From an uncultured Burkholderiales bacterium (GTDB taxonomy: Bacteria > Pseudomonadota > Gammaproteobacteria > Burkholderiales > Burkholderiaceae_C), in contig CAIMUZ010000210.1 in assembly GCA_903844775.1 (NCBI GenBank), positions 1 through 36,192 on the forward strand: DNA of 36,192 nucleotides, in the 5' to 3' direction. Below the pieces are notes generated by a model, which searched no databases, was not told the origin of the DNA, and worked only from the letters and a program-made list of their open reading frames with translations. Below, one piece after another: positions 20,028 through 28,528 of the stretch (its first letter is position 1; every line of letters starts with the position of its first letter). The translations under genes were made by a program, and so were the position numbers.

Positions 20028-21035
20028 ATGACACAGAAAATTTCACTGTCGCGCTATCTGGTTGAACAACAACGCAGCAAGGGGAAAATCCCTGCCCAAT
20101 TGCGCTTGTTGCTCGAAGTGGTGGCGCGTGCATGTAAAAGCATCAGTCACGCCGTTAACAAAGGCGCATTGGGCGGCGTTTTAGGCAGTGCTGACATTGA
20201 AAACGTTCAAGGCGAGATTCAGAAAAAACTCGACATCATTGCCAACGAAGTTTTGATTGAAGCCAATGAATGGGGCGGCCACTTGGCCGCCATGGCATCT
20301 GAAGAAATGGAAACCATCCACATGGTGCCCAACCGCTATCCGCAAGGCGAATATCTCCTGCTGTTCGACCCTTTGGATGGTTCCAGCAACATCGATGTCA
20401 ATGTCAGTATTGGGACCATCTTCAGTGTGCTCAAAAAACCTGAAGACAACGAATTAATCAGCGAGAAAGATTTTCTGCAAGCAGGTCGCCAGCAAGTGGC
20501 TGCGGGCTATTGCGTCTACGGCCCGCAAACGACACTGGTTCTCACCGTAGGCGACGGCGTGGCGATGTTTACATTAGACCGCGAGCAAGGCTCTTTTGTG
20601 CTGACGCAAGAAAGCGTCAAAATTCCAGAAGATACCCAAGAATTTGCCATCAACATGAGCAACATGCGCCACTGGGATTCGCCTGTGAAACGCTATGTCG
20701 ACGAATGCTTAGCGGGCAAAGAAGGTGTGCGCGGCAAGGACTTCAATATGCGCTGGATTGCCAGCATGGTGGCCGATGTGCACCGCATTCTGACCCGCGG
20801 CGGCGTCTTCATGTACCCCTGGGACAAGCGAGAGCCCCACAAGGCAGGCAAGCTGCGCCTCATGTACGAAGCCAACCCCATGAGTTGGCTGATTGAGCAA
20901 GCTGGCGGCGCTGCCACCAATGGCCATCAACGAATTTTGGACCTCCAGCCAAGCCAGCTACACGAGCGAGTGAGTGTTGTATTGGGTTCTAAAAATGAGG
21001 TGGAACGTATCACCCAGTACCATCTCGAAAAATGA
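20028..21035 (+). CDS. fbp: Class I fructose-1,6-bisphosphatase
   Basis: Hydrolyses fructose 1,6-bisphosphate to fructose 6-phosphate in gluconeogenesis. The metal-binding acidic residues appear in SEEMET (about 91-96) and [13 protein letters not shown] (D114 and D117), and the substrate-binding C-terminal part has [20 protein letters not shown] and SWLIEQAGG. The 335-aa length is normal. It follows pepN by 16 nt and ends near the small secreted protein gene. Confidence 0.97.
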   Translation: MTQKISLSRYLVEQQRSKGKIPAQLRLLLEVVARACKSISHAVNKGALGGVLGSADIENVQGEIQKKLDIIANEVLIEANEWGGHLAAMASEEMETIHMVPNRYPQGEYLLLFDPLDGSSNIDVNVSIGTIFSVLKKPEDNELISEKDFLQAGRQQVAAGYCVYGPQTTLVLTVGDGVAMFTLDREQGSFVLTQESVKIPEDTQEFAINMSNMRHWDSPVKRYVDECLAGKEGVRGKDFNMRWIASMVADVHRILTRGGVFMYPWDKREPHKAGKLRLMYEANPMSWLIEQAGGAATNGHQRILDLQPSQLHERVSVVLGSKNEVERITQYHLEK

Positions 21036-21106
21036 AATTAAGCCTTTTCCTTCGTGGTTTAATTAGCACTTTCACATGCACGCACGAAACCTTAATGGAG
21101 AACCCC

Positions 21107-21478
21107 ATGAAGCATCGATTTTTGTCTGCCCTGATTGCCTCTTCCGTCATGTTTTTGGCCAGTCCCAGCGGGGTGATGGCGCAAGCGGCTGACCCTGCCG
21201 TGAAAAAATCAGACACGGGCATATGTCATGAAAAATCCAGCGCCAGTTACGGCGCCACCAAAAAATTCGAATCCTTTGCCAGCTTAGACGCCTGCTTAAA
21301 AAGTGGCGGCCGAGTACCCGCTAACGCTACCGCACCTGAGGTCGTCGCGGTCAAAAAATCGGAGAGCGGAATTTGCCACGATAAGAGCAGCGCGAGTTTT
21401 GAAAAAACTCAAAAGTTCACAGCATTTAAAACAGTTGATGAATGCGTGAAGAGCGGTGGCACGCTGCCTAAAAAGTAA
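21107..21478 (+). CDS. Small secreted protein with two copies of a GICH motif
   Basis: A 123-aa protein with a Sec signal peptide (residues 1 to about 25, ending GVMAQAA). The mature part is two similar units. Unit 1 is about residues 31-66 (KKSDTGICHEKSSASYG, KFESFASLDACLKSGGRVP). Unit 2 is about 84-123 (KKSESGICHDKSSASFEK, KFTAFKTVDECVKSGGTLP). Each unit has two cysteines (in GICH and in DAC or DEC), giving four in all. The frame is open from an ATG at 21032 overlapping the fbp stop, but the ATG at 21107 has GGAG 6 nt upstream and places the signal peptide correctly. I do not recognise a characterised family; similar GICH...SGGR stretches occur in other proteobacterial secreted proteins, from memory only. 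Confidence 0.8.
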   Translation: MKHRFLSALIASSVMFLASPSGVMAQAADPAVKKSDTGICHEKSSASYGATKKFESFASLDACLKSGGRVPANATAPEVVAVKKSESGICHDKSSASFEKTQKFTAFKTVDECVKSGGTLPKK

Positions 21479-21487
21479 TGCCTGTCT

Positions 21488-21600
21488 TCAATGAACCAGC
21501 TGACAAGGCGCTTTGATGCCACGCGCCTGTCTTTGCTCATCGCAATGCTGAATGGCTTTGCGCTCTGCGACGGCCGACAGCTTCACATAGATTGAGCAAG
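21488..21600 (-). pseudogene. Possible remnant of a small Cys-containing ORF
   Basis: Between the small secreted gene (plus) and the CaiB/BaiF gene (minus) there is a 180-nt stretch without a firm gene. On the minus strand one frame reads well as protein: it begins in an open frame near 21600, runs through YVKLSAVAERKAIQHCDEQR and RGIKAPCQLVH, and stops at TGA (21490-21488). Only a GTG (21586) could start it, with no Shine-Dalgarno, and an in-frame TGA lies upstream. It may be the C-terminal remnant of a secreted protein, or chance. Confidence 0.25.
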
Positions 21601-21658
21601 CAAAGGCCAGAGGCCTTCATGGCATTGCAAGCTAAGTTGCGTCAAGCCCTGACTCAAA

Positions 21659-22864
21659 TCAAGCCACAATGCCTCTTTGACGCATGGCCTGAATTTGCTC
21701 GGACGAAATACCCAACTCCGTCAGCACCGCATCGGTGTCTTGACCAAGATGTGGTGCATTTCTGCGATGTGTACCAGGTGTCCTAGACAACTTAGGCACC
21801 ATGCCAGGCACCTTCAATCGGGTTCCATCGTTCATTTGCACCTCGGCCAACATGCCGCGCGCCAAATAGTGGGGGTCGTTGGCAATGTCTCGTACGGTGT
21901 AGATGCGACCTGCGGGCACCGCTGCTGCATCCAAAGCTTCAAGCACCTCGACCACACTCAAACGGGCAGTCCAAGCACCAATGGCGGCGTCTAATTCTTC
22001 GACACGTTTCACCCGACCCGCGTTGCTGCCCAAGCTGGGATCGGCGCCCAGATCTTCACGACCAATGGTGGTCATCAATCGTTTGAAAATACTGTCGCCA
22101 TTTCCAGCAATCAAAGCACAGCCGTCTTTGCACAAATAGGCATTGGTGGGTGCGATACCAGGCAAGGCACTGCCTGCAGGCCCCCGCACAGCGCCAAACT
22201 CACTGAACTCTGGCAGCAGACTTTCCATACAATTGAAGACAGCCTCATAGAGCGCCACATCAATCACTTGCCCAAGTCCACTTTTTTGCTTTTCGTAAAG
22301 CGCCATCAAAATACCGATGACGCCATGCAAAGAAGCCAAGGTATCCCCCATGCTGACGCCCACACGAACTGGCAATCGACCCGGTTCACCACTGAGATGG
22401 CGCAATCCCCCCATGGCTTCCGCCACCACACCAAAACCAGGTTTGTCTTTGTAGGGTCCTGTCTGTCCATAACCGCTAATTCGCAGCATGATCAAACCAG
22501 GATTGAGTTCCAATAAAACATCCGACCCAAGTCCCCAAGCCTCCATAGCACCCGGTCGAAAATTTTCGATAAGGACATCGGCTTCCGTGGCGAGCTGACG
22601 AACAATTGCTTGGGCTTCTGGTTGCCGCAAATCGAGCGCCAGTGAGCGCTTATTTCGGGACTGTACCTGCCACCACACAGAGGTCCCATCCTTCGTCAAT
22701 CGCCATTGGCGCAAAGGATCGCCTGTGCCTGGCGGTTCAATTTTGATGACATCGGCACCAAAGTCGGCCAAAGTTTTGGCTGCGAAAGGACCGGCGATGA
22801 GCTGCCCCAGCTCAACAACTTTGAGGCCTGAAAGTGCACTCACATTGAACAAAGCATGAGCCAT
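21659..22864 (-). CDS. CaiB/BaiF family (class III) CoA-transferase
   Basis: Predicted to move CoA between carboxylic acids through an aspartyl-CoA intermediate. The N-terminus LSGLKVVELGQLIAGPFAAK and DVIKIEPPGTGDPLRQW are diagnostic, and the catalytic Asp is probably D174 in VSMGDTLASLHG. The 401-aa length is normal. The acyl substrate (succinyl, formyl, carnitinyl or aromatic) cannot be told. It follows the NYN-domain gene by 10 nt on the same strand, probably in one transcript though no functional link is obvious. Confidence 0.93.
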   Translation of the reverse strand: MAHALFNVSALSGLKVVELGQLIAGPFAAKTLADFGADVIKIEPPGTGDPLRQWRLTKDGTSVWWQVQSRNKRSLALDLRQPEAQAIVRQLATEADVLIENFRPGAMEAWGLGSDVLLELNPGLIMLRISGYGQTGPYKDKPGFGVVAEAMGGLRHLSGEPGRLPVRVGVSMGDTLASLHGVIGILMALYEKQKSGLGQVIDVALYEAVFNCMESLLPEFSEFGAVRGPAGSALPGIAPTNAYLCKDGCALIAGNGDSIFKRLMTTIGREDLGADPSLGSNAGRVKRVEELDAAIGAWTARLSVVEVLEALDAAAVPAGRIYTVRDIANDPHYLARGMLAEVQMNDGTRLKVPGMVPKLSRTPGTHRRNAPHLGQDTDAVLTELGISSEQIQAMRQRGIVA

Positions 22865-22874
22865 GGCGCTTGAA

Positions 22875-23789
22875 TTAAACGGGCTCTTCGATCAATGGTG
22901 ACGAGGAAAGAGGGTCGATGTTTTGAGGCGCATCAGGGTTGTGCGTGCCTAAAGCAACGGCTCTGAAAATTTCTCGCAACATTTTTTTCTCCTGCAAACT
23001 CAAAGCGCGCGTTAAGCGATGACGCATGCGCAGCAGCAGTTGTCGGTCCACCTCTTGCGGTATACCGCGACTGATGTGCAAGGCATCCCTCAGTTCTTCT
23101 CGCTTGTCTTCTGGCTCATCATCCCACCAAGAAACAATGACTTCCGTGATGGACGCCCGGACGACTTCTGGATCTTCTTGTGCGGCACTTGATTCTTTGG
23201 GCGCTGCACCCTGCAATATTTCGGACAAAGCTTTCGACTGAACCACAATTCGCCTGTCCGCCTGCGACAACAAACGCCCCCAACCAGGATCTGTTTGGTG
23301 CAATTTAGACATGTTGCGTGCAGCGTCATCGGCCAAAATGTGCACCGACATGCCTGTCAGTTGCGCATCGTCAATGACCGTCAAGAAACGTTCGTCGTCC
23401 GTGGCCAACAAAACATGATCACAGGCTTTGTTCAAAGCCAACTGGCGCAAGTCTTGGCCTAAACTTTTCAACAAAGACATGCCGCCGTCTAGGTCGTGCG
23501 ACAAAACTTTTCGCACAATCTGACCGTCAACGTCCAAGCTCTCGTTCTCTTCTGCGTACCAATAAATACGCTTGACATCCACATCGAGGCCTGCATGATT
23601 CAGCGCATCCCCCAGAAATTGGGCCAAGCCAAATCGGTTCAAGGCATCCTGCTTAGGCCCCGATTGCGTGTGTTGAGCCAACCAAACCAAAAATCTGGCA
23701 TCGATCAAGGCAATGCATTGGCCGCCCAGTGCATCGAAGTTTTTCCGTTGCGAGTCTTTGGAAGTATGAGAAAAGTATTCGCGTTTCAT
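22875..23789 (-). CDS. NYN-domain (PIN-like) putative RNase
   Basis: A 304-aa soluble protein. Residues about 22-175 form a NYN (DUF88/LabA-like) domain: CIALIDARFL with the first catalytic Asp (D30), a middle acidic patch (KVLSHDLDGGMSLLKSL), and HVLLATDDERFLTVI with D131/D132, matching the usual SGDSDF position. These acidic residues suggest metal-dependent RNase activity, but no target is known. The C-terminal region (about 200-285), rich in charged helices (VSWWDDEPEDKREELRDAL, LTRALSLQEKKMLREIF), matches no domain I recognise; it is not an OST-HTH. It leads a two-gene unit with the CoA-transferase. Confidence 0.8.
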   Translation of the reverse strand: MKREYFSHTSKDSQRKNFDALGGQCIALIDARFLVWLAQHTQSGPKQDALNRFGLAQFLGDALNHAGLDVDVKRIYWYAEENESLDVDGQIVRKVLSHDLDGGMSLLKSLGQDLRQLALNKACDHVLLATDDERFLTVIDDAQLTGMSVHILADDAARNMSKLHQTDPGWGRLLSQADRRIVVQSKALSEILQGAAPKESSAAQEDPEVVRASITEVIVSWWDDEPEDKREELRDALHISRGIPQEVDRQLLLRMRHRLTRALSLQEKKMLREIFRAVALGTHNPDAPQNIDPLSSSPLIEEPV

Positions 23790-23939
23790 CGCAGCCTTTG
23801 AGTCTTAAGATAAAAATAATATGGCAAACCTAAAAATTTGCCCCAGCATAGTGGGTCTGCGAACCCTGACGGCATTTTAGCAATTTAGCTCGAATTAAAA
23901 AGCCTTAAACTCGCACAATCTTTGATATTTATTCAACCC

Positions 23940-24944
23940 ATGTCTCACTACGATCTCTACGCCATTGGCAACGCCCTCGTCGATTCTGAATTCGAAGTCA
24001 GTGACGCCCTCCTCAAAACCATGGGCGTCGACAAGCGACATATGACGCTGATCGACACCCCTCGCAGGGCCGAGTTGCTGTCACACGTTCAAAACATCAC
24101 ACCCCGCCAAACCGGCGGCGGCTCTGCGGGCAATACGGTGGTTGCCTTGGCCCAACTGGGTGGCAAGGCTTTTTACTCCTGCAAAGTGGCGCATGACGAC
24201 TTGGGTGACTTTTACGTCAAAGATCTGCAGGCACGCGGCGTTGACACCAACCTCAACCATACCCGTGCATCGAATGGCCAAACTGGAAGTTGCATGGTTT
24301 TGGTCACCCCCGACGCCGAAAGAAGCATGTGTACTTTCCTCGGCGTCTCAGCCGAATTGGACGACGGCGCATTGCACCCTCACGACATTGTCAAATCTAA
24401 AATTTATTACATGGAAGGCTATTTGGCAGCATCCCCCACAGGGCTCAGCGCCGCCCTCAAGGGCCGACAAATTGCCAAGGAAGCTGGCGTTCAACTGGCC
24501 CTCACCCTCAGTGATGTCAGCATGATTCAATTTTGCAAAGCAGGACTAGACACCATGCTGGGTGACGGAGTTGATTACTTGTTTTGCAACCAAGAAGAAG
24601 CCCAAGTTTGGTGTGGCACGCAAGATTTGAACGACGTTCGAAGTCAGCTGAAAAAACTTGCCAAAATGGTTTGCATGACGCGCGGCCCTGAAGGTTCCGA
24701 AATCATCACCGACCATCAAACTTGGCATGTGCCTGCCGACAAAGTCAAAGCCATTGACACGAATGGCGCAGGCGACATGTTTGCGGGCTCTTTCTTGTAC
24801 GCCATTGCGCGTGGCTATTCACCCGAGCAAGCCGCCACGCTGGGCAACCACACCGCTGCTGCGGTGGTCAGCCAACACGGCAATCGTTTGACATTGGGCC
24901 AATTGAGCACCATCAAAGCTTACGCCCTGCCCCCACTCAAGTGA
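23940..24944 (+). CDS. PfkB-family kinase, adenosine-kinase-like
   Basis: A 334-aa ribokinase-fold sugar/nucleoside kinase. The glycine-rich TGGGSAGNTVVALAQLGG and the C-terminal anion hole TNGAGDMFAGSF, with catalytic base D279, are both present. The N-terminus YDLYAIGNALVDSEFEVSD and the SCMVLVTPDAERSM segment fit the adenosine/guanosine kinase-like subgroup of bacterial PfkB proteins; a ketosugar substrate cannot be excluded. The ATG at 23940 is chosen over a TTG at 23922. Its stop abuts the stop of convergent rfbC. Confidence 0.88.
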   Translation: MSHYDLYAIGNALVDSEFEVSDALLKTMGVDKRHMTLIDTPRRAELLSHVQNITPRQTGGGSAGNTVVALAQLGGKAFYSCKVAHDDLGDFYVKDLQARGVDTNLNHTRASNGQTGSCMVLVTPDAERSMCTFLGVSAELDDGALHPHDIVKSKIYYMEGYLAASPTGLSAALKGRQIAKEAGVQLALTLSDVSMIQFCKAGLDTMLGDGVDYLFCNQEEAQVWCGTQDLNDVRSQLKKLAKMVCMTRGPEGSEIITDHQTWHVPADKVKAIDTNGAGDMFAGSFLYAIARGYSPEQAATLGNHTAAAVVSQHGNRLTLGQLSTIKAYALPPLK

Positions 24945-25502
24945 TCAGAAGGTTTCTGCTTTAGACAAGGGCGAGGCGGCCGCGTCTTTTGCAGCCAATA
25001 CAGGCTCTTTAAATCCACTGGGCAAAGGCCAATCAATGCCCAGTGCGGGATCGCTCCACAACAGGCTGCGCTCAAATTCTGGATACCAATAATCGGTTGT
25101 TTTGTACAAAAATTCCGCCGACTCGCTGAGCACCATGAATCCGTGCGCAAAGCCAGGCGGAACCCACAATTGGCTAGCATTTTCCTCACTCAACTTGCAG
25201 CCAACCCATTGGCCAAACCGAGTGGAATTTTTACGCAGATCGACGGCGACATCAAACACTTCCCCTTGGGTCACACGTACTAATTTTCCTTGCGCATGTT
25301 GAATTTGATAATGCAAGCCTCTTAAAACGCCCTGGGATGACTTGCTGTGGTTGTCTTGAACAAATTCAACGTCAAGTCCCGTGACCTTGGCAAAGTCGCG
25401 GGCATTGAAACTCTCATAAAAAAAGCCTCTGGCGTCGCCAAAAACTCGGGGCTGAAGGATCAATACTTCTGGGAGATGGGTAGGGGTAACGGTATACGGC
25501 AT
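24945..25502 (-). CDS. rfbC: dTDP-4-dehydrorhamnose 3,5-epimerase
   Basis: Third enzyme of dTDP-L-rhamnose synthesis, a cupin-fold epimerase of 185 aa. The catalytic histidine is H64 in VLRGLHYQ and the catalytic tyrosine lies in FLYKTTDYWYPEFE (Y133 or Y138); VPPGFAHGF is also typical. Its ATG shares one base with the rfbA stop (TAATG), indicating translational coupling. Its stop codon directly abuts the stop of the convergent PfkB gene. Confidence 0.96.
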   Translation of the reverse strand: MPYTVTPTHLPEVLILQPRVFGDARGFFYESFNARDFAKVTGLDVEFVQDNHSKSSQGVLRGLHYQIQHAQGKLVRVTQGEVFDVAVDLRKNSTRFGQWVGCKLSEENASQLWVPPGFAHGFMVLSESAEFLYKTTDYWYPEFERSLLWSDPALGIDWPLPSGFKEPVLAAKDAAASPLSKAETF

Positions 25503-26380
25503 TAAGCTGATTTCAGGATATTCAAAAGGTATTGGCCATAGCCGTTTTTAGCCAAAGGCATTGCCAATTTTTGCAACTGCTTTGCATCAATCCATTTTTG
25601 AGCGAATGCAATTTCTTCGGGACACGCCACCATCAAACCTTGACGTTTTTGTAAAGTTGAAATGAAAGCAGCCGCCTCATGCAAACTGTCGTGGGTCCCT
25701 GTGTCTAGCCACGCATAACCTCGCCCCATGATCTCTACATGCAGTTGTTGTTTCTCGAGGTACATCCGATTCACATCCGTAATTTCCAATTCACCACGGG
25801 CAGAGGGTTTGATTTGCGCCGCGATGTCACAAACTTGGCGATCATAGAAATACAAACCTGTCACGGCATAGTTGCTTTTGGGGTGCTGCGGCTTTTCTTC
25901 AATGCTGAGGGCCTGCTGCTGGTCATCAAAAGCCACCACGCCATAACGTTCAGGGTCTTGCACATGATAAGCAAACACACTGGCACCTCCTGTTTGCGCA
26001 TTGGCGGTTTGCATCAATTTGACCAAGTCATGACCATAAAAAATGTTGTCACCCAAAATAAGGGCGCTGGGATGGTTGCCCACAAACTCTTTACCAATGA
26101 TGAAGGCTTGCGCCAAACCATCTGGGCTGGGCTGCACTGCGTATTGAATGTTCATGCCCCATTGGCTGCCATCACCCATTAACTCGCTAAATCGGGGCGT
26201 GTCTTGGGGGGTGCTGATCAAAAGCACATCCCTGATGCCTGCCAACATCAAGGTGGTCAAGGGGTAGTAAACCATGGGCTTGTCGTACACCGGCATCAAT
26301 TGCTTGGAGACAGCTTGCGTCACGGGATATAAGCGAGTGCCAGAGCCTCCCGCCAAAATAATGCCTTTGCGTGTATTCAT
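25502..26380 (-). CDS. rfbA: Glucose-1-phosphate thymidylyltransferase
   Basis: Makes dTDP-glucose from glucose 1-phosphate and dTTP, the first step of the dTDP-L-rhamnose pathway. The nucleotidyltransferase signature [16 protein letters not shown] and the [15 protein letters not shown] motif are at the N-terminus; ILGDNIFYG carries the metal-binding Asp. The 292-aa length is normal. It is followed by rfbC with a one-base overlap. The partner genes rfbB and rfbD are not in this window, unlike the usual rfbBDAC or rfbBADC cluster. Confidence 0.97.
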   Translation of the reverse strand: MNTRKGIILAGGSGTRLYPVTQAVSKQLMPVYDKPMVYYPLTTLMLAGIRDVLLISTPQDTPRFSELMGDGSQWGMNIQYAVQPSPDGLAQAFIIGKEFVGNHPSALILGDNIFYGHDLVKLMQTANAQTGGASVFAYHVQDPERYGVVAFDDQQQALSIEEKPQHPKSNYAVTGLYFYDRQVCDIAAQIKPSARGELEITDVNRMYLEKQQLHVEIMGRGYAWLDTGTHDSLHEAAAFISTLQKRQGLMVACPEEIAFAQKWIDAKQLQKLAMPLAKNGYGQYLLNILKSA

Positions 26381-26390
26381 AGGTAGATTT

Positions 26391-26408
26391 TGCCATGCGC
26401 TGATGGCA
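26391..26408. promoter_or_regulatory. Dyad in the rfbA/helicase divergent region
   Basis: Arms TGCCAT (26391-26396) and ATGGCA (26403-26408) lie in the 60-nt gap between the divergent starts of rfbA and the DEAD-box helicase. It could be an operator, but the arms are short. Confidence 0.25.
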
Positions 26409-26440
26409 GATCAAGGCATATGCACTTATGCTTAACCCCT

Positions 26441-27724
26441 ATGCCTTTTAAAGACCTGGGCCTGTCGCCCGAGCTGCTGACCGCACTCAAACCCAAAACT
26501 TACCCCTCGCCTACCCCGGTTCAAAGCGAATTCATACCTGCGGCAGCCGCAGGACGTGACGTATGGGTGACGGCGCCCACAGGTTCAGGCAAAACTTTGG
26601 CTTATGCGCTGCCCTTGTTGGATCGGCTTTTGAGCAGTCAAAATCAAGCCACCCCTCTAACGAGCGCTTTGCGACCGCTGCCCGGCAGAAACCCCAGAGC
26701 TGTGCAGTCCTTGGTTTTGGTGCCCACGCGCGAATTGGCCATTCAAGTCAGTCAAACGTTCATGAGCATTGCCAGCCAATGGGGTACCCGCTGCAAAATT
26801 ACAGTGGTTTTTGGGGGTGTTTCAATCAACCCTCAAATGATGGGATTGAGGGGCGGCACAGACATTTTGATTGCCACACCTGGACGGCTCATTGACCTCA
26901 TTGAACACAACGCGCTGAAACTTTCCAATGTGCAATCCTTGGTTCTCGATGAAGCCGATAAGTTATTAGAGCTCGGGTTTCAAGATGAACTGCAACACAT
27001 CTTGAGCCTGCTTCCAAAGAAAAGGCAAAACCTATTTTTATCTGCCACTCGACCCGAGAGCATTGAAAGCCTTGCTCAAAGCATCCTGCGACTTCCTCAT
27101 GAAATTCACATTGCAGCGGAAACGCCGCAACCCTCGGTCATTCAACAAAGAGCCATTTACACCGACCGCACCCAAAGAACCCAACTTCTGAAACATTTGA
27201 TCAAGGCTGAAAATCTCAAACAAGTATTGGTCTTTGTGGCCACTCAGCACAGCAGCGAAATTGTCGCTGCCAAACTCAGAGTGGCTGGCATCTCCTCTGA
27301 GCCATTTCATGGGCAATTAAGCCAAGGAAAGCGCCAACAAGTCTTGGCTGATTTCAAAGCACATCGTGTCAAAGTGGTGCTGGCCACCGATTTGGCTGCG
27401 CGTGGTTTGGACATTGAAAAACTGCCAACAGTCATCAATTTTGATTTGCCTCGATCTGCGGTCGATTACACCCATCGCATAGGGCGCACAGGACGCGCAG
27501 GCGAGTCAGGGGTGGCCATCAGTTTTGTCTGCCCAGAATCGCTGCAACATTGGGCTTTGATCGAAAAACGCCACGCCGTGAAATTGCCGCAAGAATCAAT
27601 ACCTGGCTATGAAGCCACCACAGAGGCGCCTGAACCCCTGGAAAACAATGGCGGTGTCAAAGGCAAGCGCCCTAGCAAAAAGGACAAGTTACGACAATTG
27701 GCCGCATCCAAAGCGGAAAATTAA
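26441..27724 (+). CDS. DEAD-box ATP-dependent RNA helicase (RhlE-like)
   Basis: Unwinds RNA duplexes, for example in ribosome assembly or RNA decay. The 427-aa protein has the full motif set: Q motif (FKDLGLSPELL...PTPVQ), motif I APTGSGKT (45-52), DEAD (170-173), SAT (201-203), and motif VI HRIGRTGRAGESG. A short basic C-terminal tail (KGKRPSKKDKLRQLAASKA) may help RNA binding. The frame opens at 26390, but the ATG at 26441 matches the Q-motif N-terminus. Its last 4 nt overlap the convergent uppS stop. Confidence 0.94.
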   Translation: MPFKDLGLSPELLTALKPKTYPSPTPVQSEFIPAAAAGRDVWVTAPTGSGKTLAYALPLLDRLLSSQNQATPLTSALRPLPGRNPRAVQSLVLVPTRELAIQVSQTFMSIASQWGTRCKITVVFGGVSINPQMMGLRGGTDILIATPGRLIDLIEHNALKLSNVQSLVLDEADKLLELGFQDELQHILSLLPKKRQNLFLSATRPESIESLAQSILRLPHEIHIAAETPQPSVIQQRAIYTDRTQRTQLLKHLIKAENLKQVLVFVATQHSSEIVAAKLRVAGISSEPFHGQLSQGKRQQVLADFKAHRVKVVLATDLAARGLDIEKLPTVINFDLPRSAVDYTHRIGRTGRAGESGVAISFVCPESLQHWALIEKRHAVKLPQESIPGYEATTEAPEPLENNGGVKGKRPSKKDKLRQLAASKAEN

Positions 27725-28431
27725 AAAGGCGCCGCAGACCCGAAACGCCTGTCACGTTTTGCAAACCAGGCAAGGGCTTCATTGAATTGTTTGGGTGTGA
27801 AGTCTGGCCACAAAGTGTCAATGAAATACATCTCTGCATAAGCGGCTTGCCACAACATGAAGTTACTCACCCGTGACTCCCCGCCTGTTCGAATCAGCAG
27901 GTCCATTTCTGGTGCTTGGCCCGTACACAAGTGCGCCGCTAGGGCCTCTTCTGTCAGGTTTTGGATGTCGACGCCTGGATTCGATTTTTGCCATGCTTTG
28001 GCGGCCTGAATCATGTCCCAACGCCCACCATAATTGGCCGCAACACGAAGCGTGATTTTGTTGCTGCTTTGAGTTTGCGTTTCAGCGCGACGGATGAGCG
28101 TCTGCAGTTCTGGGCTGAATTTACTTTGATCACCCACGACTTGCAGACGCACCCCATTTTCTTCCATCTGGTCAACTTCTTTTTGCAGATAGCTGGCAAA
28201 CAAGCTCATCAGCACAGAGACTTCTTCTTCTGGTCGACGCCAATTTTCAGTGCTGAATGCAAAGATCGTGATGTGTGGGATGTTGGAGCGAAGGCAGGCC
28301 TCCACAATCGCACGAACCCGCTTTGCACCAGCAGCATGACCCAAAGCCGCTGGCAACAAGCGCTTTTTGGCCCATCGACGATTGCCGTCCATGATGATGC
28401 CCACGTGTTTTGGCAGGGTACTTAAGGTCAA
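27721..28431 (-). CDS. uppS: Isoprenyl transferase (UPP synthase family)
   Basis: Cis-prenyltransferase of 236 aa, predicted to make undecaprenyl diphosphate, the lipid carrier for peptidoglycan and O-antigen. The catalytic Asp is D15 in IIMDGNRRWA; FAFSTENWRRP and the C-terminal RTGGESRVSNFMLWQ (181-195) are family signatures. It is not beside frr, cdsA and dxr as is usual, but stands between the H-NS-like gene and a helicase. It could therefore be the main UppS relocated, or a second paralogue. The product chain length cannot be read from the sequence. Confidence 0.93.
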   Translation of the reverse strand: MTLSTLPKHVGIIMDGNRRWAKKRLLPAALGHAAGAKRVRAIVEACLRSNIPHITIFAFSTENWRRPEEEVSVLMSLFASYLQKEVDQMEENGVRLQVVGDQSKFSPELQTLIRRAETQTQSSNKITLRVAANYGGRWDMIQAAKAWQKSNPGVDIQNLTEEALAAHLCTGQAPEMDLLIRTGGESRVSNFMLWQAAYAEMYFIDTLWPDFTPKQFNEALAWFAKRDRRFGSAAPF

Positions 28432-28484
28432 ACTAAATTACTTATAAAAAGACGACTTGATTCTACAACCAAGCCATCCAATAA

Positions 28485-28507
28485 AAAGGCCGCACAAGGC
28501 GGCCTTT
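28485..28507 (-). terminator. Intrinsic terminator of the H-NS-like gene
   Basis: Arms AAAGGCCGC (28485-28493) and GCGGCCTTT (28499-28507) enclose a 5-nt loop. On the minus strand the hairpin is followed by a T-rich tract (TTTTTAT), 22 nt after the H-NS-like stop. It isolates that gene from the downstream uppS. Confidence 0.88.
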
Positions 28508-28528
28508 GATTGAGTCAATATCTCAGAA

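Noticed and set aside
21592-21786. Short plus-strand open frame overlapping the end of the CoA-transferase gene
   Set aside because: TTG start only, two thirds antisense to the conserved C-terminus of the CoA-transferase, and no similarity that I recognise.
23790-23939. 150-nt gap between the NYN and PfkB genes
   Set aside because: AT-rich and probably holds two divergent promoters, but no box pair was good enough to call and no RNA structure was evident.
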